From NCBI GenBank assembly GCA_000827205.1, contig KN832558.1, forward strand, positions 909,209 through 973,208: a DNA stretch of 64,000 nt, in the 5' to 3' direction. Position 1 is the stretch's first letter. Each line of letters starts with the position of its first letter. Below are positions 19,734-32,502 of the stretch, in pieces. The translations under genes and the position numbers were made by a program. Source of the stretch: Plicaturopsis crispa FD-325 SS-3 (Eukaryota; Basidiomycota; Agaricomycetes; Amylocorticiales; Amylocorticiaceae). The notes below the pieces were generated by a model. The model had not been told where the DNA came from and did not search any database. It saw nothing but the letters and a program-made list of their open reading frames with translations.

Positions 19734-22627
19734 GCCCCCGTGCAGTGCTAGTGACTCGCACTACACTCGGACTGCGTATCTACTATTATTTCTTATATTG
19801 GACCTCGTATACCTTTGGACGCCGCTCGCATGCGCCTCAAGTATTTACTACTTTGCTTCACGGGAGATTGTTCGGCTGCATTATTTGCGCTGCCAATTTT
19901 CCTGTCATTCGTTTGAAACACTGTCGTTATCGTGACCTTGGCGCTGTTGGGTTGCGAGAATAACGGTCCTCTGCCAGCGAGCGTGGAGGCAGTGTGGGTT
20001 TCAACAAAAACATGAAGATCCAGGACGAATCTAAAAGGCTAAAACTTAAGGCCTCCGGGAGTTCTGAATCCCCTTCCCAGTCGACGTCGACTCATGTACT
20101 CGTGTCGCGTGTCGCGCCGCGTGGACTAGCAAATTTGAAGCTTGAAGCGGGACTGCGTTCGCCATCCCATCTGCCAGTCATCCGATTGTGCGTGGACACT
20201 TGCTGCAAATCTGGCACTCCAGGCTCTGATGTGAAGCTTAAGGGCGCGTCGCAACTCCGGGAATCCCGCCGCTAATTCTCTGCAGACTGCACTGCACATC
20301 CAAAACCTACGACAAGGGCACTCCTGGGCACTCCCAATGTCGGAGAATTTGGCATCTACTAGCCACGATCGACAGCTCGTAGCAATTTGACTGGCTTGGA
20401 CGACTCGGGAGCCTATGCGGAGGTGTGTAAATGATTGGCATCTGAGCGATATTTGTTCCACCGACTGACGACTAATAGGCATAACGCCAGCACTCATATT
20501 TTCAGATGCATCCATCTCTGCTGCGGGTAGCGTCGATAGAAAACAGTCCTGGAGACCTGGAGACCGCGTCCGCAAAGCAGTGCTTTTCTGGACACTCTTG
20601 TTTTTTCCCTGCTGGAACGCCGCCACGGATTATTTGCTACACAAGATGAAGAAAGGCTTCGATGTGCGTATGCCTCTGACTTCTCTGACAAAGGAAATCA
20701 AAACTGAACCCCCGTAGATAGGTAAGACTTTCTATTGTATTTTTGCGTGTTCGCTTGCGTGCGTAGTAAGGTGGCTCTTTATGATGGTACGCGTAACTGC
20801 TCAGTTGCAACTTGCATGCATACTTCTCGCGGGGGGTTTTTTTGGCCGGCGCCATATGCAACGTATTGGCATAGTGCACATCCTTGCAACTCCCCGCCCC
20901 AGTGTAAACGCTATTTATGCACAGATGATCGTTATCATGGCATATCTCACCCGAAGCTTACCTGGAGCGCACGCAGAAGTTTAGGTTCAGGTCTCCAGGG
21001 GCACTATTCGAAGCATCTGCACCCCCGTTTCCTGTCTTCATCCTGTCATTTGCCATCAAATAGTAAGAAAAGCGGTTATGAATGTACTCGACGCATACCG
21101 TATTGACGTGATGCTCCAGGGAATCCTTGCCATCACGTATGTTGTCTATGCCCTTTAGCTTTAATCTCACTGAAGCATGTCTTTACCTGTGTAGCTTCGA
21201 GCGTGTGGTACGGCTCTTACCCTCGTTGATTGAAGATGCTGTCGCCGTCTCCCTATTACGCCTTCTCTCTAGAGGCCGCCCCCCCTCGAGTAATTGCATC
21301 CACTGCATGCTGCAGCCTTTGGTCAGACGGCAGCGCAGTTTCCCTTTAATAACACGCATCGTAGCCCTGAAAAGAAGGCATAATAAGTTGCCCTCCAACC
21401 GTTGAGCCCCCAAGCGACTCGCCAAGGCCTATGCTATTCAAATCGCAGGGTGAGTTGATCTCCATCATAGCTGTAATGGTTATCTTATGCTCTCTGGTCC
21501 CGGAAGGCTCGCACGGCTTAACGTTATGCGACGGCGACGATTGGCCAGGGATTTGAACGATGAAGCAGGTCTAGGGTTTCTTATGGAGAACTACCATGCA
21601 TGATTCTGATGCCGGGCCAGCGCGCTGCATCATGTCTCTATGGGTTCAAATTCTACGTACCACAAGCTTAATTGCCACTTTCTCTCCAGCCATCTTGAGG
21701 GTATTATGCTAGTCACACGAGTAAGCTCAAGTACTATGACCTCTGCAATTTTGTCGACCCTCCCCCCATATATGTTCATACCTGCGCGTGATTTATGATG
21801 GGGATGAGACGTCTTGCACTGGGTAGAGCAGCCTAGCGAGGCTCCAGTACACGTAGACTGAGGCCTTAGTAGGCCCATGTAACTTGAGGTACCTCGGTGC
21901 TCTGCCTACCAATACTTTCTTCCATTCTGCATACACTGGGCTCGAGTGCCGTATATTTTTGCGATCAGATGTGCCCACACCACTGACCGCTACCGCGCAC
22001 CGTAGCGGTCGGACATTTCCACTGCCGGAGGCGAGGCCGGAAGCTGGTGCGCCCTTGGGCCTTTTTCGTCTTCGATTTGATTTCACCTACCGTGAATCGC
22101 CGTGACGAGATGCAAACGAATGCAGAAAGTCTCCTCGATATAGGCAGGTAGTGTGTAGCACACTTTTGCACTGTAGCGTACCGGTAAGTATATGTTATCA
22201 TTAATTTTCATTTCCAATTCCCGGCCAACGCGCGTTGCGAACTTGCTTTGAACAGCGCCGCGGACTTCAAAATTAGCCGTGCGATCAAAACGTGGTTATT
22301 TGCATCCTTCAAGCAGGCCTGGATATTGCTTCCATCGCCGCCGCTTTTCTAGTCCTGCCAGTGAAGTTGTTGTAGCAGGCATTCCCTTAGGATGTTCTCA
22401 ATACTCACTCAAGCTCTGAAAGATCAAAATTTGCAGGACCGTTCAGATCTTGTGTACTTGTACCTATGTCACGGCCCACTCTCCGAGTCTCCCTCCCAGA
22501 AGGCAATCGCCGCAGTGCCCCATGATTTACCTAGAACCGATGGGATCGTCGGCAATAATTGGAAGAAAACCGTGGTATAATGCACACCCCTTTTACTCTC
22601 GTGCCTGCGTGTAACGATTTTTTCTCC
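19734..22627. other. Gene-free stretch
   Basis: About 2.9 kb with only short, mutually overlapping frames. Near 21883-21895 the word CTTGAGGTACCTC repeats most of the palindrome at 3619-3634. Sequence near 21500-21560 and 20030-20280 was read on both strands without finding a gene, tRNA or element I know. It could hold decayed repeats. Confidence 0.45.
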
Positions 22628-24560
22628 AGCAGGAAGGGTCACGGGCATCACAGAATATAGAATCCACGAACCTCCGCGACAGTCCTCCCAATAGTATGCG
22701 GATACGTACTATAGGCTGCCCCCTCTTTATTCAACTCAATTTCTAGTACTTAATGCATTGAGTCTGCTGCAGGGGCATTTCTCGTGTCCCCGTCGCGCGC
22801 ATCTCGCTCTTTGAAACCTCCTATTCCTCCCCCTCCGGCGACGCACCGCTTTCCTCAACTTCGCATTCCCCTTCCCCTTGCGTTTTCGTTGACCGACAGA
22901 CGTTGGGTTTATCGAAATGGTCAAGGTCGAGCTCATCCTGGGCCCGGTGGTGACCGCCGTCGTCACGAACGCGTTCTTGTACGGCCTTTGCGTTCTCCAG
23001 TTCAGTAATTTCTACACCTCTGGTATCAAGAACAGGCCAATCATCCGGTGCGTAACATGACGCCCCTCCCGGAATGAATCGCTGTACTCATCTCAATCCC
23101 ATCGCACGTAGACTGCTCGTCGGATGGGTATTTTTGCTGGACACGTACCATACAATCAGCGGTGTCTACCTCCTTTGGGACTATACGGTTACCAACTTCA
23201 ACAATCCCGCAATCCTGTCGCAAAGCCCGTGGCCGTTTCCATCTACACCGATCGTCACAGTCTGGTATGGTGCTTTTTTGCTGTGCCGCCAATTTTCACT
23301 AATACACGAGCATCAGCGCGTCAATTCCCATTCAGCTCTTTCTTGCCTGGCGAATCAAACAGTTCTCTGGCTCATGGGTGATTTTCGGCATGATTGCGTT
23401 CCTGTCAGTCATGCAGGGAGCATTCGCAATTGTTTCTGCTATCATGGCGCTCGAGACGACGAAGTTCGTTTCATCCTGCATCTCATGGTCGTTCAGCCCA
23501 CTGACAATTTGATATAGCATCGCCGACTTTGACAAGATTATCCCTTTTGTCGACACCTGGCTCGGGCTCACCATCGCTTGCGATCTCAGTATCACGTTCG
23601 TGCTCTATCCCTCCGCAGTGTGTTCGTTTGCTGACTTCATGAGGACAGGGCCTTGCTCGCTTTTCATCTACAGAAATCACGCACGGGATTCCGTCGCACA
23701 GACAATGTCATAACGGGCCTTGTTCGTTCGTCCGTCGAGACGGCAGCCTTTGCGTTCTTCTTCTGCGTGTATGTTCGCTCCATCTACTTCCGTGGCTATG
23801 TGCTAATAACGGCGATCGTATAGGATGGATTTCATTTGCTTCGTGCGTGAAAAGAGCCGCTGTATGGAGCAATATCACTAAACAGCGTACCACAGACAAT
23901 CCCTCAGCTTCAGGATACCAATTTCCATCTGATCTTTGCATTCGTGAGTGCTATGTTTGCTGCCATGTTGACGATCCACTGACAAGTCGCTGTCAGCCTA
24001 TGGGCCGGATCTACACGTACGTAGAATCGGCCAAGAATTCTTGAACTAGTACTAACGCATTTTTTTCGGTCATAGGAATACGCTGCTTACGGTGAGTACC
24101 TGACATCATTCGAGGTCACGCATAGATTTACTGTTCTCCGGCAGACGCTCAACTCTCGCTCGACCCTGCGGTCTGAATTGAGTGGTGTTCGCGATACGAC
24201 CTTCAACGTCACGGTGAGTTGCGGATTTTCTACTCCCTGTGCACTCGCTTACGAGCCCAATGCAGACTGGCGGTCCGAGATTCAACCACACTGCCGACCC
24301 CAACTATGACTTGAACGCGACAACAGTTATAACGGTCCGTAAGGACCAGGAAACCTTCGATGAGTCTGGCCTCCAGTACGACACCAAGACTAACATCGAG
24401 TTGGGTCCTTACGGAGAGCAGGATGGAAAACATGTCGCTGTTTAATTGTTTGGGGTCTTGTCACGTAGATTTTATTTTGGATATTTGGTGTGCAGCAAAT
24501 TCACTTGCTTGCACTTTGGCGTTGCATCGTCTCTATATTTTCTGCGAGATTCGAGTGTTC
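22628..24560 (+). repeat. Duplicated segment A (DUF6534 copy 1 with its promoter)
   Basis: From about 22628 this segment matches 48397-50290: the start of the match is GGGTCACGGGCATCACAGAA in both, running through the promoter, all exons and most introns, and fading after the stop codon. Same orientation, about 25.8 kb apart. Confidence 0.8.
22917..24445 (+). CDS. DUF6534-type seven-helix membrane protein, copy 1
   Basis: Roughly ten short exons encode about 330 residues with seven hydrophobic segments: LILGPVVTAVVTNAFLYGL; LLVGWVFLLDTYHTISGVYL; ASIPIQLFLAWRI; WVIFGMIAFLSVMQGAFAIV; IIPFVDTWLGLTIACDLSI followed by LLAFHLQKSRTGFRRTD; VRSSVETAAFAFFFCVMDF; and FHLIFAFPMGRIYTNTLL. The loop KSRTGFRRTD and the final MGRIYTNTLLTTLNSRS are hallmarks of the DUF6534 family that is expanded in Agaricomycetes. 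The cytoplasmic tail is short and acidic. The topology is receptor-like but no ligand or function is known. The exon joining SIT to ALLAFHLQ was placed using copy 2. Close duplicate at 48662, older relative at 36962. Confidence 0.8.
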
Positions 24561-24893
24561 TTGAAGCAAGAGACTGCCCTCGCCGCACCAGGCCCGTGGT
24601 CCGCAGTGGAAGGGAACAAGCGCACGTTCCCTGGAGTAAATAGCCCCTGAGCTAAACTGGGGTACATTGGTGGTACTTATCGGCTGGTGACTCGTTCGTC
24701 TTGTCGTCGTTGCACTTGCGCACCGTCGACCCCGCAGCCATCCGCGACCAATCTCTTTCATTCTACTCATAACCATCTCGTTCTCGTTGTTTTTGTATTA
24801 TCTATTGGACTAAAGGGTCTTGCATTCGCTTGCAACGACCGTCTGGTTCCCTCTCTATTCGAGATACATACCCCCTACTCATCCCTAACTTAA
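24446..24893. other. Intergenic/promoter of the BCAS3-type gene
   Basis: About 450 bp; the first 100 bp are the fading end of duplicated segment A. CT-rich tracts before 24894 suit a basidiomycete promoter. Confidence 0.4.
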
Positions 24894-25302
24894 TGCCACC
24901 CAAGACCAGCCGTAATCGCAATGCCAAACCCAAGAGATCGCCCGAACCTACCCTACTCGTACCCTCATCAACTAACTCGGGCACCGACAGTGACTTGCCC
25001 TCTCGCTCATCACGCAGTCTATCGCCGTCTCCTCTACTACGCACCGTAGAGCCTCCTGCGACAGACTCCGATATGGAGCCGGACTCTGCTTTCCAGCATG
25101 ATGGCAGAGTTGGGACGGAGCTACTCCTTGATCTCGACTATGGTCCCGCCGCGTTCAGTCATGATAATGACGATCCGGATCGTGCGGTGGACTCTCCCAG
25201 GAGGAAGGACAGCGGCACAGCTCGCTCGTCTAAGGTCGGGAGCAGCATCGGAGTCTCTGCGGCTGATTCTGGACACACGATGATGCCCACTCTCTCCCGG
25301 TG
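24894..25302 (+). CDS. Possible first exon of the BCAS3-type gene (Ser/Pro- and Asp-rich)
   Basis: An ATG at 24894 opens 136 codons (MPPKTSRNRNAKPKRSPEP..., low complexity, basic then acidic) ending at a canonical donor GTGAGT after TLSR. Splicing this to an acceptor TTCTTACAG just before 25670 joins in frame to RDPTFLETVSRTM of the BCAS3-type protein. The alternative is that translation starts at the ATG at 25625, which has its own CT-rich leader. I cannot decide between an upstream exon, an alternative promoter and a separate small gene. Confidence 0.4.
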
Positions 25303-25624
25303 AGTAGCCTGCTCTTTGTGGGTCCTTTCAGCCACAATGTGGCGTCCGATTCGATGAAAGGGCGGAGTCAATGCGTCACCCTTCCTTGGAATGCTACCAG
25401 GGTCTCGAGCCTGCATGGCCTCTTAGCAGCCTCCAGCGCGGTGCACAGTGGGGTAGTGATCGGTGTGGGGGTGGTATACACGTGTAGGGGCGCGTCTGTA
25501 TAACATCCTGGGCTCGCAGCTGACCACTATTGAGGGTCTCCTTTCCTCCCTTCCAGTGCCTCCTCCTTTCGGCCTTCCTTACACCCTATTTCTTCTCTTT
25601 TTCCCTTTTGATTTTCTGTGTGCC

Positions 25625-28600
25625 ATGCCTCATCGTTCTCGTAAACTAAAACATCGCGCTTCTTACAGAGACCCCACGTTCCTTGAGACCGTCTCTCGCA
25701 CCATGCGCGCTTATGCTCCTCCGCAACCACCTATGCCATCACAGCCTCCATCGCCGTCTCGTCTCCTGTCTGGCAGCCCTACTCAGAGTCGTCCACGTAC
25801 AACGGCTACCACTCGTAAGCCACCTCCTCTACATACCAGCTCCTCTCGGGGGCGTAGCTCTACGGCAAACCATGGTCGAGCGTCTATTCCTGTCCCGCGC
25901 GGGACGCCATCTTCGCCTACTGTCTCATTCGGGGGCTTCTTGGGTTCGCCTTCGAACTCGCAACGTCAAGCGGATATGAACCCATACGAATCACAGTTTT
26001 ACCAGGATGGTAAGCATTCGCCTCCACGGTCACGACGGGTCACTGCAGATAGCAACCCCCGAAGAGGCACCGCGGATCCATGGGCGCAGGAGCGCCTGCA
26101 TCCTGAGGTCATACTTGATCAAGCTGATGACTACGACGAACCCATTCATTCTCCCGGCTTATCTACGTACCCTGGTATGCGCGATCGACGACCAGAAGTA
26201 GAGGGAGAGCGTGTGTTGTGGGCTCGATGGGACTCAATTGCTGACAAGCGCATATTGATCCTGGGCTATGCCCGCGGTCTTCAGATATGGGACTGCTCAA
26301 CGCTCGGCAGCGTCTCGGAGCTGCTGAACCTTCCTCCTACGCAGTCAGAACTTGGTAGGATTATCTACGGCGCTGTGCTTCCTCATCCCTCCGGCGAGCA
26401 AGATGTGTGGAGTATGGAGCGACCTCTCCTTGGTCTAGTGTGAGTTTTAGTTCATATATAGGTGATAAAGGCGCTGAAAGACTTCAACAGAACGCAGACG
26501 CAGGCTGACGGCGAGGCGTTTGCCTTGTACTCGCTCTCCAGCCATCGTGTTGTACATCGCATTCCACAGCCAGGTCTTTTTTCTTTCATAGCTAACGAGC
26601 ATTACATTGTATTCGTGCGTGCAGTTCCACTTCGATCGTTCGCCTCATACTAATGGCGGCTAACTCCTGGCAGAGTACGGCAAACCCAACTACACTTCAT
26701 GTTATATCAACAACATCTTTTGCGACACTCTTGACCGTCCCTTCAACGTCTCTCGTTCCTGTACCTGTCCCTTCTCCTTTACGGTCTACATATACACCAT
26801 TCAACATCAACAACCGCACCAGTCACAGTCATCATACCAATAAAGCAAACAACAATAATGTATCAACACCGGACATTCTAGAGACCATACCCCACGCACT
26901 ATCCCACCGCCTTCTTGCATACGCCTCGCCCACACCACGCTCGGATGCACCCTCACCCATCACTCACGGCCATGCTCGTTCTGCGTCTAGCGGGTTGAAC
27001 GCAAATGCTGAGCTGGTGGGCAATGCGGCGCTTAGGGTTGGTGGCACCGTGCTGAGTGGGATGAAGACTCTCGGTGGGATGGCGTATTCCGCCGCGAAGG
27101 CACGTGCGACTGGAGTTCCGCTGCCAGAGAGCAAGGAGAGTACGAAGGAAGGGAGTGGGAGCGGCATATCGAGTTTGTTCTTCTCGAAGAGTGCACCGGC
27201 GGGGGGCTCAGGAGAGCAAGAACGGCGCCACTCCGGCACGTCGTTCGCCCCCTACGAGCCGGCGGGATCCCAGCAGGCGCGTCCGGCGGGGCACTTCGTG
27301 ACAGTCCTCGATCTCCGAACGACACCCCCCACTACAGTTGCAGAATTTGTGGCGTCGAAGCACCAGCCAATCGCCCGACTCGATTTCACCAGCGACGGAA
27401 CGTCGCTTGTTGTCTCGCCGAGGGACGGCCAGGTCATGAACACTTTCCGACTCAGGCCCAAGGGCCCTTGTTCTGCGCGCACGGGATCGGGAGAGGAGTT
27501 TGGAGAGGCATGGCATATCTACGACCTGCGGCGGGGTCACACGTCAGCCGTCGTTGAGGGCCTCAGCGTCGCGCAAGACGGCAGGTGGGTGGCCGTCGGC
27601 ACCCGGAAACGCACAGTGCATGTTTTTGCTGTCAATCCTTACGGTGGGAAGCCAGACGAGCGAAGCCACCTCGATGGGCATGTACGAAACCCCCCGCAAA
27701 TTGTAAGTTCTCTTGTTGTAGTCCCATGTTTCGTACACTCATTGCGTACCGTTTGTATCAGCCGCCATTAGGCACAGAGGTGTCGCCCATTGTGCGGCTT
27801 CGTGTCGCTAAACCTGCTCCGCTGGACCAGGCATGCGCTCCGCTTGCATTCACGTTTGTGCAGTCGTCTGAGTTCTCTGTGCCCACAAACCTTCTCCCAG
27901 CACCTGCGCTCAACTCAGTTGGCTCATCCCGGTCTTCCCCTCTGAGCCACACAGAACAGCTATCGCCGCGCCCTACGAACTTCCAAGACGTACTCGTTTT
28001 CGATCCTCTCGATGGGGTTTTGTCACTTAGGCGAATCGCCCTAGAGGTGCGTGCTGAACAGGGGTACTCGATCGCAGCGGGCACAAGCGCCACCAGTATC
28101 TCGCTGCCGGGGATGAGCTCCCTAGGGCGATTGGGTGTCTCTGCATCGCCCCCCAAGTCGATCGTTGAGCGGCCCGCAGAGCTCGCAGGTGTCGACAGCA
28201 CGATCGCGACGTGGAGTCTGAAGAGAAGACTGGCCTGGCCTGCCGTAAAGCACGCGGTCACAGATGCGTGGGATGCAGCTCTCCCGAGAGAAAGGATTGC
28301 GAAGACCGAGTACGTTTTTCTGTCTCTTGCATTTCTTTGCCGAGAGATAGGCTAATTATCCTAGCAGTTGGTTGGCGCAGGCAGAGCTGTCGACCTATGC
28401 TCAATCAAGTCGTATTTCTCCGCGCCCGATATACCTCGCCCATCAGTTCTCGTTCCACACGCTGGGCGAGGACTATCATGCGCTGATTCGGAGCTACCAA
28501 TTCGATATCAGTGGCACAAAGCTCGATGTACGGAAAGAGGTCGAAGTCAGTGGTTACCTAGGCACTGGCGAGTCCTTCGTCGAGGGCTTCTCCACACAGC

Positions 28601-29235
28601 GTGACGTGCGTCGCGCATCGTCTTCGTTCGACGAGCCTCTAGCCTCCGCAATATCTGCGGGCTTGGATTATCAGTCCACTCCAGCTGTGCTTCCAATGCT
28701 GCCCAACGGAACATTCGGCTCGCAACCGAAGTCTTTCAGAAACACCATTCCCATTCGTACAATGGCTACCAGTTTCGGAGATGGCATGACTGAGGGGATC
28801 GGACGTATCAGGCGGGAGATGCACCGAGTGCGCTCCGCCCAGTTTAACCCACGACCAGATAGGACAAGCATTGGATCCGATTCGGTCCCATTAGTTTTCG
28901 ATGAGGAGGATGAAGACTTCGTCGCTCGGGACGATCTGAAGATCGATGGACGCTCGGACGGTATGACTTCGCGGACAGATTCGCGGGGAGACGACACCCA
29001 GTTGCTCGCCACTCCGCCGCCGGCAAATGCCACAGAGCCATCGGCTATGGACGAGGAAGACCCGTGGAGTGCCTGGGGCGGTGACGAAGATTTGCAGGTT
29101 GTCGCTGACGCGGAGCGCTTCGAGGACATATCTGTCGTGGGTTTCCTCGACGAGGAACAAGCAGAGATGGTGCAGGCGGAGAAGACGAAGAAGACGAAGA
29201 AGACGAGATCCAAGAAGCAGCACAGGGCGAATTGA
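25625..29235 (+). CDS. BCAS3: BCAS3-type WD40 protein (phagophore/autophagy-associated)
   Basis: Large gene of about five exons, about 1,130 residues from the ATG at 25625. After a Ser/Pro-rich N-terminus comes a WD40-like propeller: VLWARWDSI...LILGYARGLQIWDC (blade 1), HFVTVLDLRTTPPT, IARLDFTSDGTSLVVSPRDG, HIYDLRRGHTSAVVEGLSVA and RWVAVGTRKRTVHVFAVNPY. The C-terminal BCAS3 domain follows: WLAQAELSTYAQSS...IYLAHQFSFHTL. The protein ends in an acidic then lysine-rich tail. Human BCAS3 binds phosphoinositides on the phagophore with PHAF1; a comparable role here is inference. The large insertion between blades (about 26,790-27,290) is low complexity. The second intron, near 26438-26461, must be unusually short (about 24 nt) to keep frame. 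Confidence 0.85.
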
Positions 29236-29855
29236 GGTTTCTGGTCAAGGTAATGTACCGTACTATGTCTTGGACCATGACCGCACGGCTATATTTCCTG
29301 TACAAGTTTCTCAATTCGTAGACGAACGACACGATGGCCTACACCTGTACCATAGTGTGTTCACGAATGTCATTGAAGAGCCTACGAGCATTGAACGTTG
29401 AACCCTTCGAAGTTTCATGCATGGTTTCTCGGTCACTCGAGTGAGTCCGCTGCGCGGCCCTTTTACCATAGACCCATAAGTTCGGGTCGATTTTGTCAAT
29501 GGGGGCGGAAGCAAACGCTAAAGTTCTCGCGTCTCCGTGGCCTGGTGCCTTAACTCAATCGCGTAGAAAACCCAATCGATCGCTGAATGTATCTGATCTC
29601 TCTTGAAGATGCTCTTGAATGTCTTCGCAGCTTCACCCAGATCCAAGTTGTGTCTTCGAAGACTATGTAAGTTCAAATCATCGTTGAACATTGCCTGGCG
29701 CTTTCAACAAAATACCAACTACAAGAATACGTACCGAAACGCCTAGCGTCGGCACTTGGCACGGAGCAAAATATACTGTCACAATTCCTCGGATGAACAT
29801 TTTCCGCGACCTACCCTCATGGACGCCGGCCGCGGGGACCCGTGTTCGTTCCTAG
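29236..29855. other. Intergenic flank left of the RecQ-DUF6589 transposon
   Basis: About 620 bp, 3' flank of the BCAS3-type gene up to the target-site duplication. No gene seen. Confidence 0.45.
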
Positions 29856-29864
29856 GGCCTCTAT
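29856..29864. repeat. Target-site duplication, left copy (GGCCTCTAT)
   Basis: GGCCTCTAT directly precedes the first base of the left inverted terminus and is repeated exactly at 36178-36186. Because the element begins with T, the duplication could be counted as 10 bp. Confidence 0.85.
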
Positions 29865-30014
29865 TAGACCGGTAACCGTCTGTCTATGAGAAAGGCAAGC
29901 TTGTCGATAGACAGACCGGCCGATCTGGCTTTAAAAATGGCAGGGAAACGAGTTTCCCGATTGAGCGAACCGTAGCGACCTGCCCTATACCACACGTGTG
30001 ATAGTCGCGTCTTG
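29865..30014 (+). repeat. Left terminal inverted repeat
   Basis: Begins TAGACCGGTAACC. Contains a 10-bp hairpin stem GTCTGTCTAT (29878-29887) with ATAGACAGAC (29907-29916), a second hairpin GGGAAACGAGTTTCCC (29943-29958), and the block 29961-29990 that is identical, inverted, to 36058-36087. The similarity fades after a shared CGCGTCTT near 30006-30013. Confidence 0.88.
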
Positions 30015-30080
30015 TACATTGTACATACCGTGTGTACTCGACCGTAATTTGTGCCTTTGCCTCGCTCTTTAGCTTCAATT

Positions 30081-32502
30081 ATGGACACGGATAGGACCGA
30101 ACTTGAAGATGTGGAAACCTATGTCTGGATAGACACTTGGGAGTACATACCTAGCCCCTGGCTTCATCCGTACTACCTCAGACTCTGTCAACAATCCGAA
30201 GATCTCGTTTACTGGGAGGACCTCGACGACGCGGAAGAGCACCAGGCTGCAAGAGATTTCGACCGTTTTGCACTGCTTGAACCGAAGCTACAAAGGATCC
30301 GCGACCTCTCCGACTCAGACATGATGCTCGAAGCTATGGTTGCTTTTCCGATTGAACTTGAGCCCGGTCTTCGCCTCCTTGGCTCCCTGTCTCCTGCTCA
30401 GCAACTCGAAGCATGGCGCGCCTGTCTCCTCGTATACGAAGCTACCGGTCACAAGAAAGTACCGCGCGATTTCCAGCTCCAGTCGGCGCTCGCATCCTTG
30501 CGAGGAATAGACAGTGTCATCACGGCCGGAACAGGATCGGGGAAGACACTCATCAACGCGATTGCGCCGCTGCTGTATCCGGAGACGGTCACTATTCTTA
30601 TGTCACCTCTCCGTCGCATTCAAGAAAACCAGGTGAGTATCATTCCCTCATCAAGTGTCCGCTTTGCTGAACTTTCCACTAGGTCAAAGAGTACGCAGAA
30701 CTGGGTGTTCGTGCAGCGGCAATACATTCAGATAGTCCAAAGGACGCGTCGTTCTGGGCGGTACGTGCTAAATATTCTCGTTTGATATAACCTTGGCTGA
30801 TCACATGGACCAGGACGTTCGAAACGGGTGCTATCCACTGCTCATTGCTTCGCCGGACCAGTTCAGCATGATCGACGGACACCTCCCGCGCATGGCCCAA
30901 ATCATGGAAGAAAGCGACTTCAAAAAACGCTTTTCACGTGTCGCAATCGACGAAGCACATTCGATTTACACCGTAGGAGTATCGAAGCACGGTGAACCGG
31001 CTTTCCGCCCGCGATGGGGATCACACGACATACTGCGCACTTGCTGGAAGAGAGTAGCCTGGCAGCTGCAATCAGCTACCTGGCCGAAGCATATCCTCAA
31101 GGTTGCCAAGGAGAAGACGCTCATCGCCCAAGACTGTTTCGAAATTCGCCTATCCGTCAACCGGCCGAACATCACATACGCGACGACACCTCTCATCGGA
31201 GGGATCAACAATTTCTCGAACCTCGACTGCCTGATACCTCTTGGATGGAACCCCTCGATGCCACCTATCAAAAGGACACTCGTGTTCATCGATTCTCAGA
31301 CTTCTGTGGCTAATCTTGCGACGTACCTTGACTCCCGCCTCGCCCCAGGCTGTCAAGATACCGGCATTGTCTGCCACTACCACAACGGAATGTCGGCGAA
31401 ATATCTTCAAAATACTTGGGACAGTGTCACTTCTCCGGAAGGAGCCTGTCGAATCATGTGCGCAACGTGCGCCGCAGCAACGGTCAGTCCTTCATTTTCG
31501 AGCGGACTTGTGACTGCTCACGGGCTGCGAATAAAGGGCTCGGACTTCCCTGATGTAGAAGTCGTAATCCAAGTCGGCGCCGTCAACGATGGGACTGACA
31601 ATGGTCAACGAGGCGGCCGTGGCGGTCGAAACCCGGCATCGGCGTCGCTCTACCTCGTTATGGCTGAGCCGTGGGTCTACGACATCAAACTTGGACCAAG
31701 AAACGACGCGGATCCGGACGAACCGAGTGGTCCGAAGCCAGCGAAAGGGAACCGCTCGAAAGAAGCACGCATTGGGCGCGCGTCCGTCGAATACATTCAG
31801 ACGACGAAGTGTCTACGTGCATTCAACAGGGATTATCTCAGTGACGATGATCCCTCAGGTAAGTGCTCACTGCATTACCGCCTGCTTTTCTGTTGTTAAT
31901 GTGTGCATTCTACAGCGCTCGCTTTCACAAACGCCTGGTGCTGTGACCGTGTACATGCAGGAGACATCGAGTCGTCGAAGCCTCCCTTCGATCTCCAGTC
32001 CTTCTTCCCCTCGCCGCTTCACACTCTCCTGCCAAAGGAAAAGGTTTCTCGGAAGCGCGCGAACAAGTACAGACCAGTCCCGGAACGCGAAGTCCTCGAA
32101 AAGCTCATCCGCGGCTGGCGCTCGCATGCGCACCAGTCGGACCCTCTCCGATTTGTTCGCCCCGCCACATACATCCTGAGCAACGACAGCATCAAGAAAC
32201 TCGTTATGGCACCTCACTCCTCACTGCCCTCGCCTACCTCTCTCGCGGTCCTCCTAGAGGAAACTGACGAGTGGAAAGGGGAGTGGGCTGACAGCTTGTA
32301 CATCGCAATCTCAGACTACGGCAAGTCGATCGAGCTCGAGAAAAAGTCGAAGGGGAAAGGGAAGGGAAAGCTGGAGGCTGGATCGGACTCTGGATCGGAC
32401 ATGGGGCCTGAGTCGGAGGACTCTAGTGATGAGGAACCAATCGCAAAGAGGGTGAAGGTGCGGGACATCCTTGTAGATACGGTTAACTTTGCTGTACAAT
32501 AG
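30081..32502 (+). CDS. RecQ-like DEAH helicase of the transposon
   Basis: Five exons (about 30081-30632, 30683-30760, 30814-31480, 31541-31858, 31917-32502), about 730 residues. ATP-dependent 3'-5' DNA helicase of RecQ type by motifs: FQLQSALASL (Q motif), TAGTGSGKT (motif I, near residue 148), SPLRRIQENQ (Ia), VAIDEAHSIY (motif II DEAH, near 256), LQSATWP (III), RTLVFIDS (IV), FPDVEVVIQVG (V) and GQRGGRGGR (VI). The C-terminal part has a Cys pair (NAWCCDR), where many fungal RecQ-like proteins have a zinc-binding FRNYCG segment, then a lysine-rich and an acidic Ser/Asp tail. No RQC or HRDC domain is evident. It is convergent with the DUF6589 gene. All motifs needed for catalysis appear present. 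A role in unwinding transposon ends or replication during transposition is inference. Confidence 0.85.

Noticed and set aside
20126-20626. 166-codon minus-strand frame in the gene-free stretch
   Set aside because: No motif, no plausible neighbours or promoter; nothing on either strand supports it.
30081-32502. Telomere-linked RecQ helicase marking a chromosome end
   Set aside because: No telomeric repeat is nearby and the gene lies inside defined inverted termini with a target duplication in an otherwise ordinary gene region.
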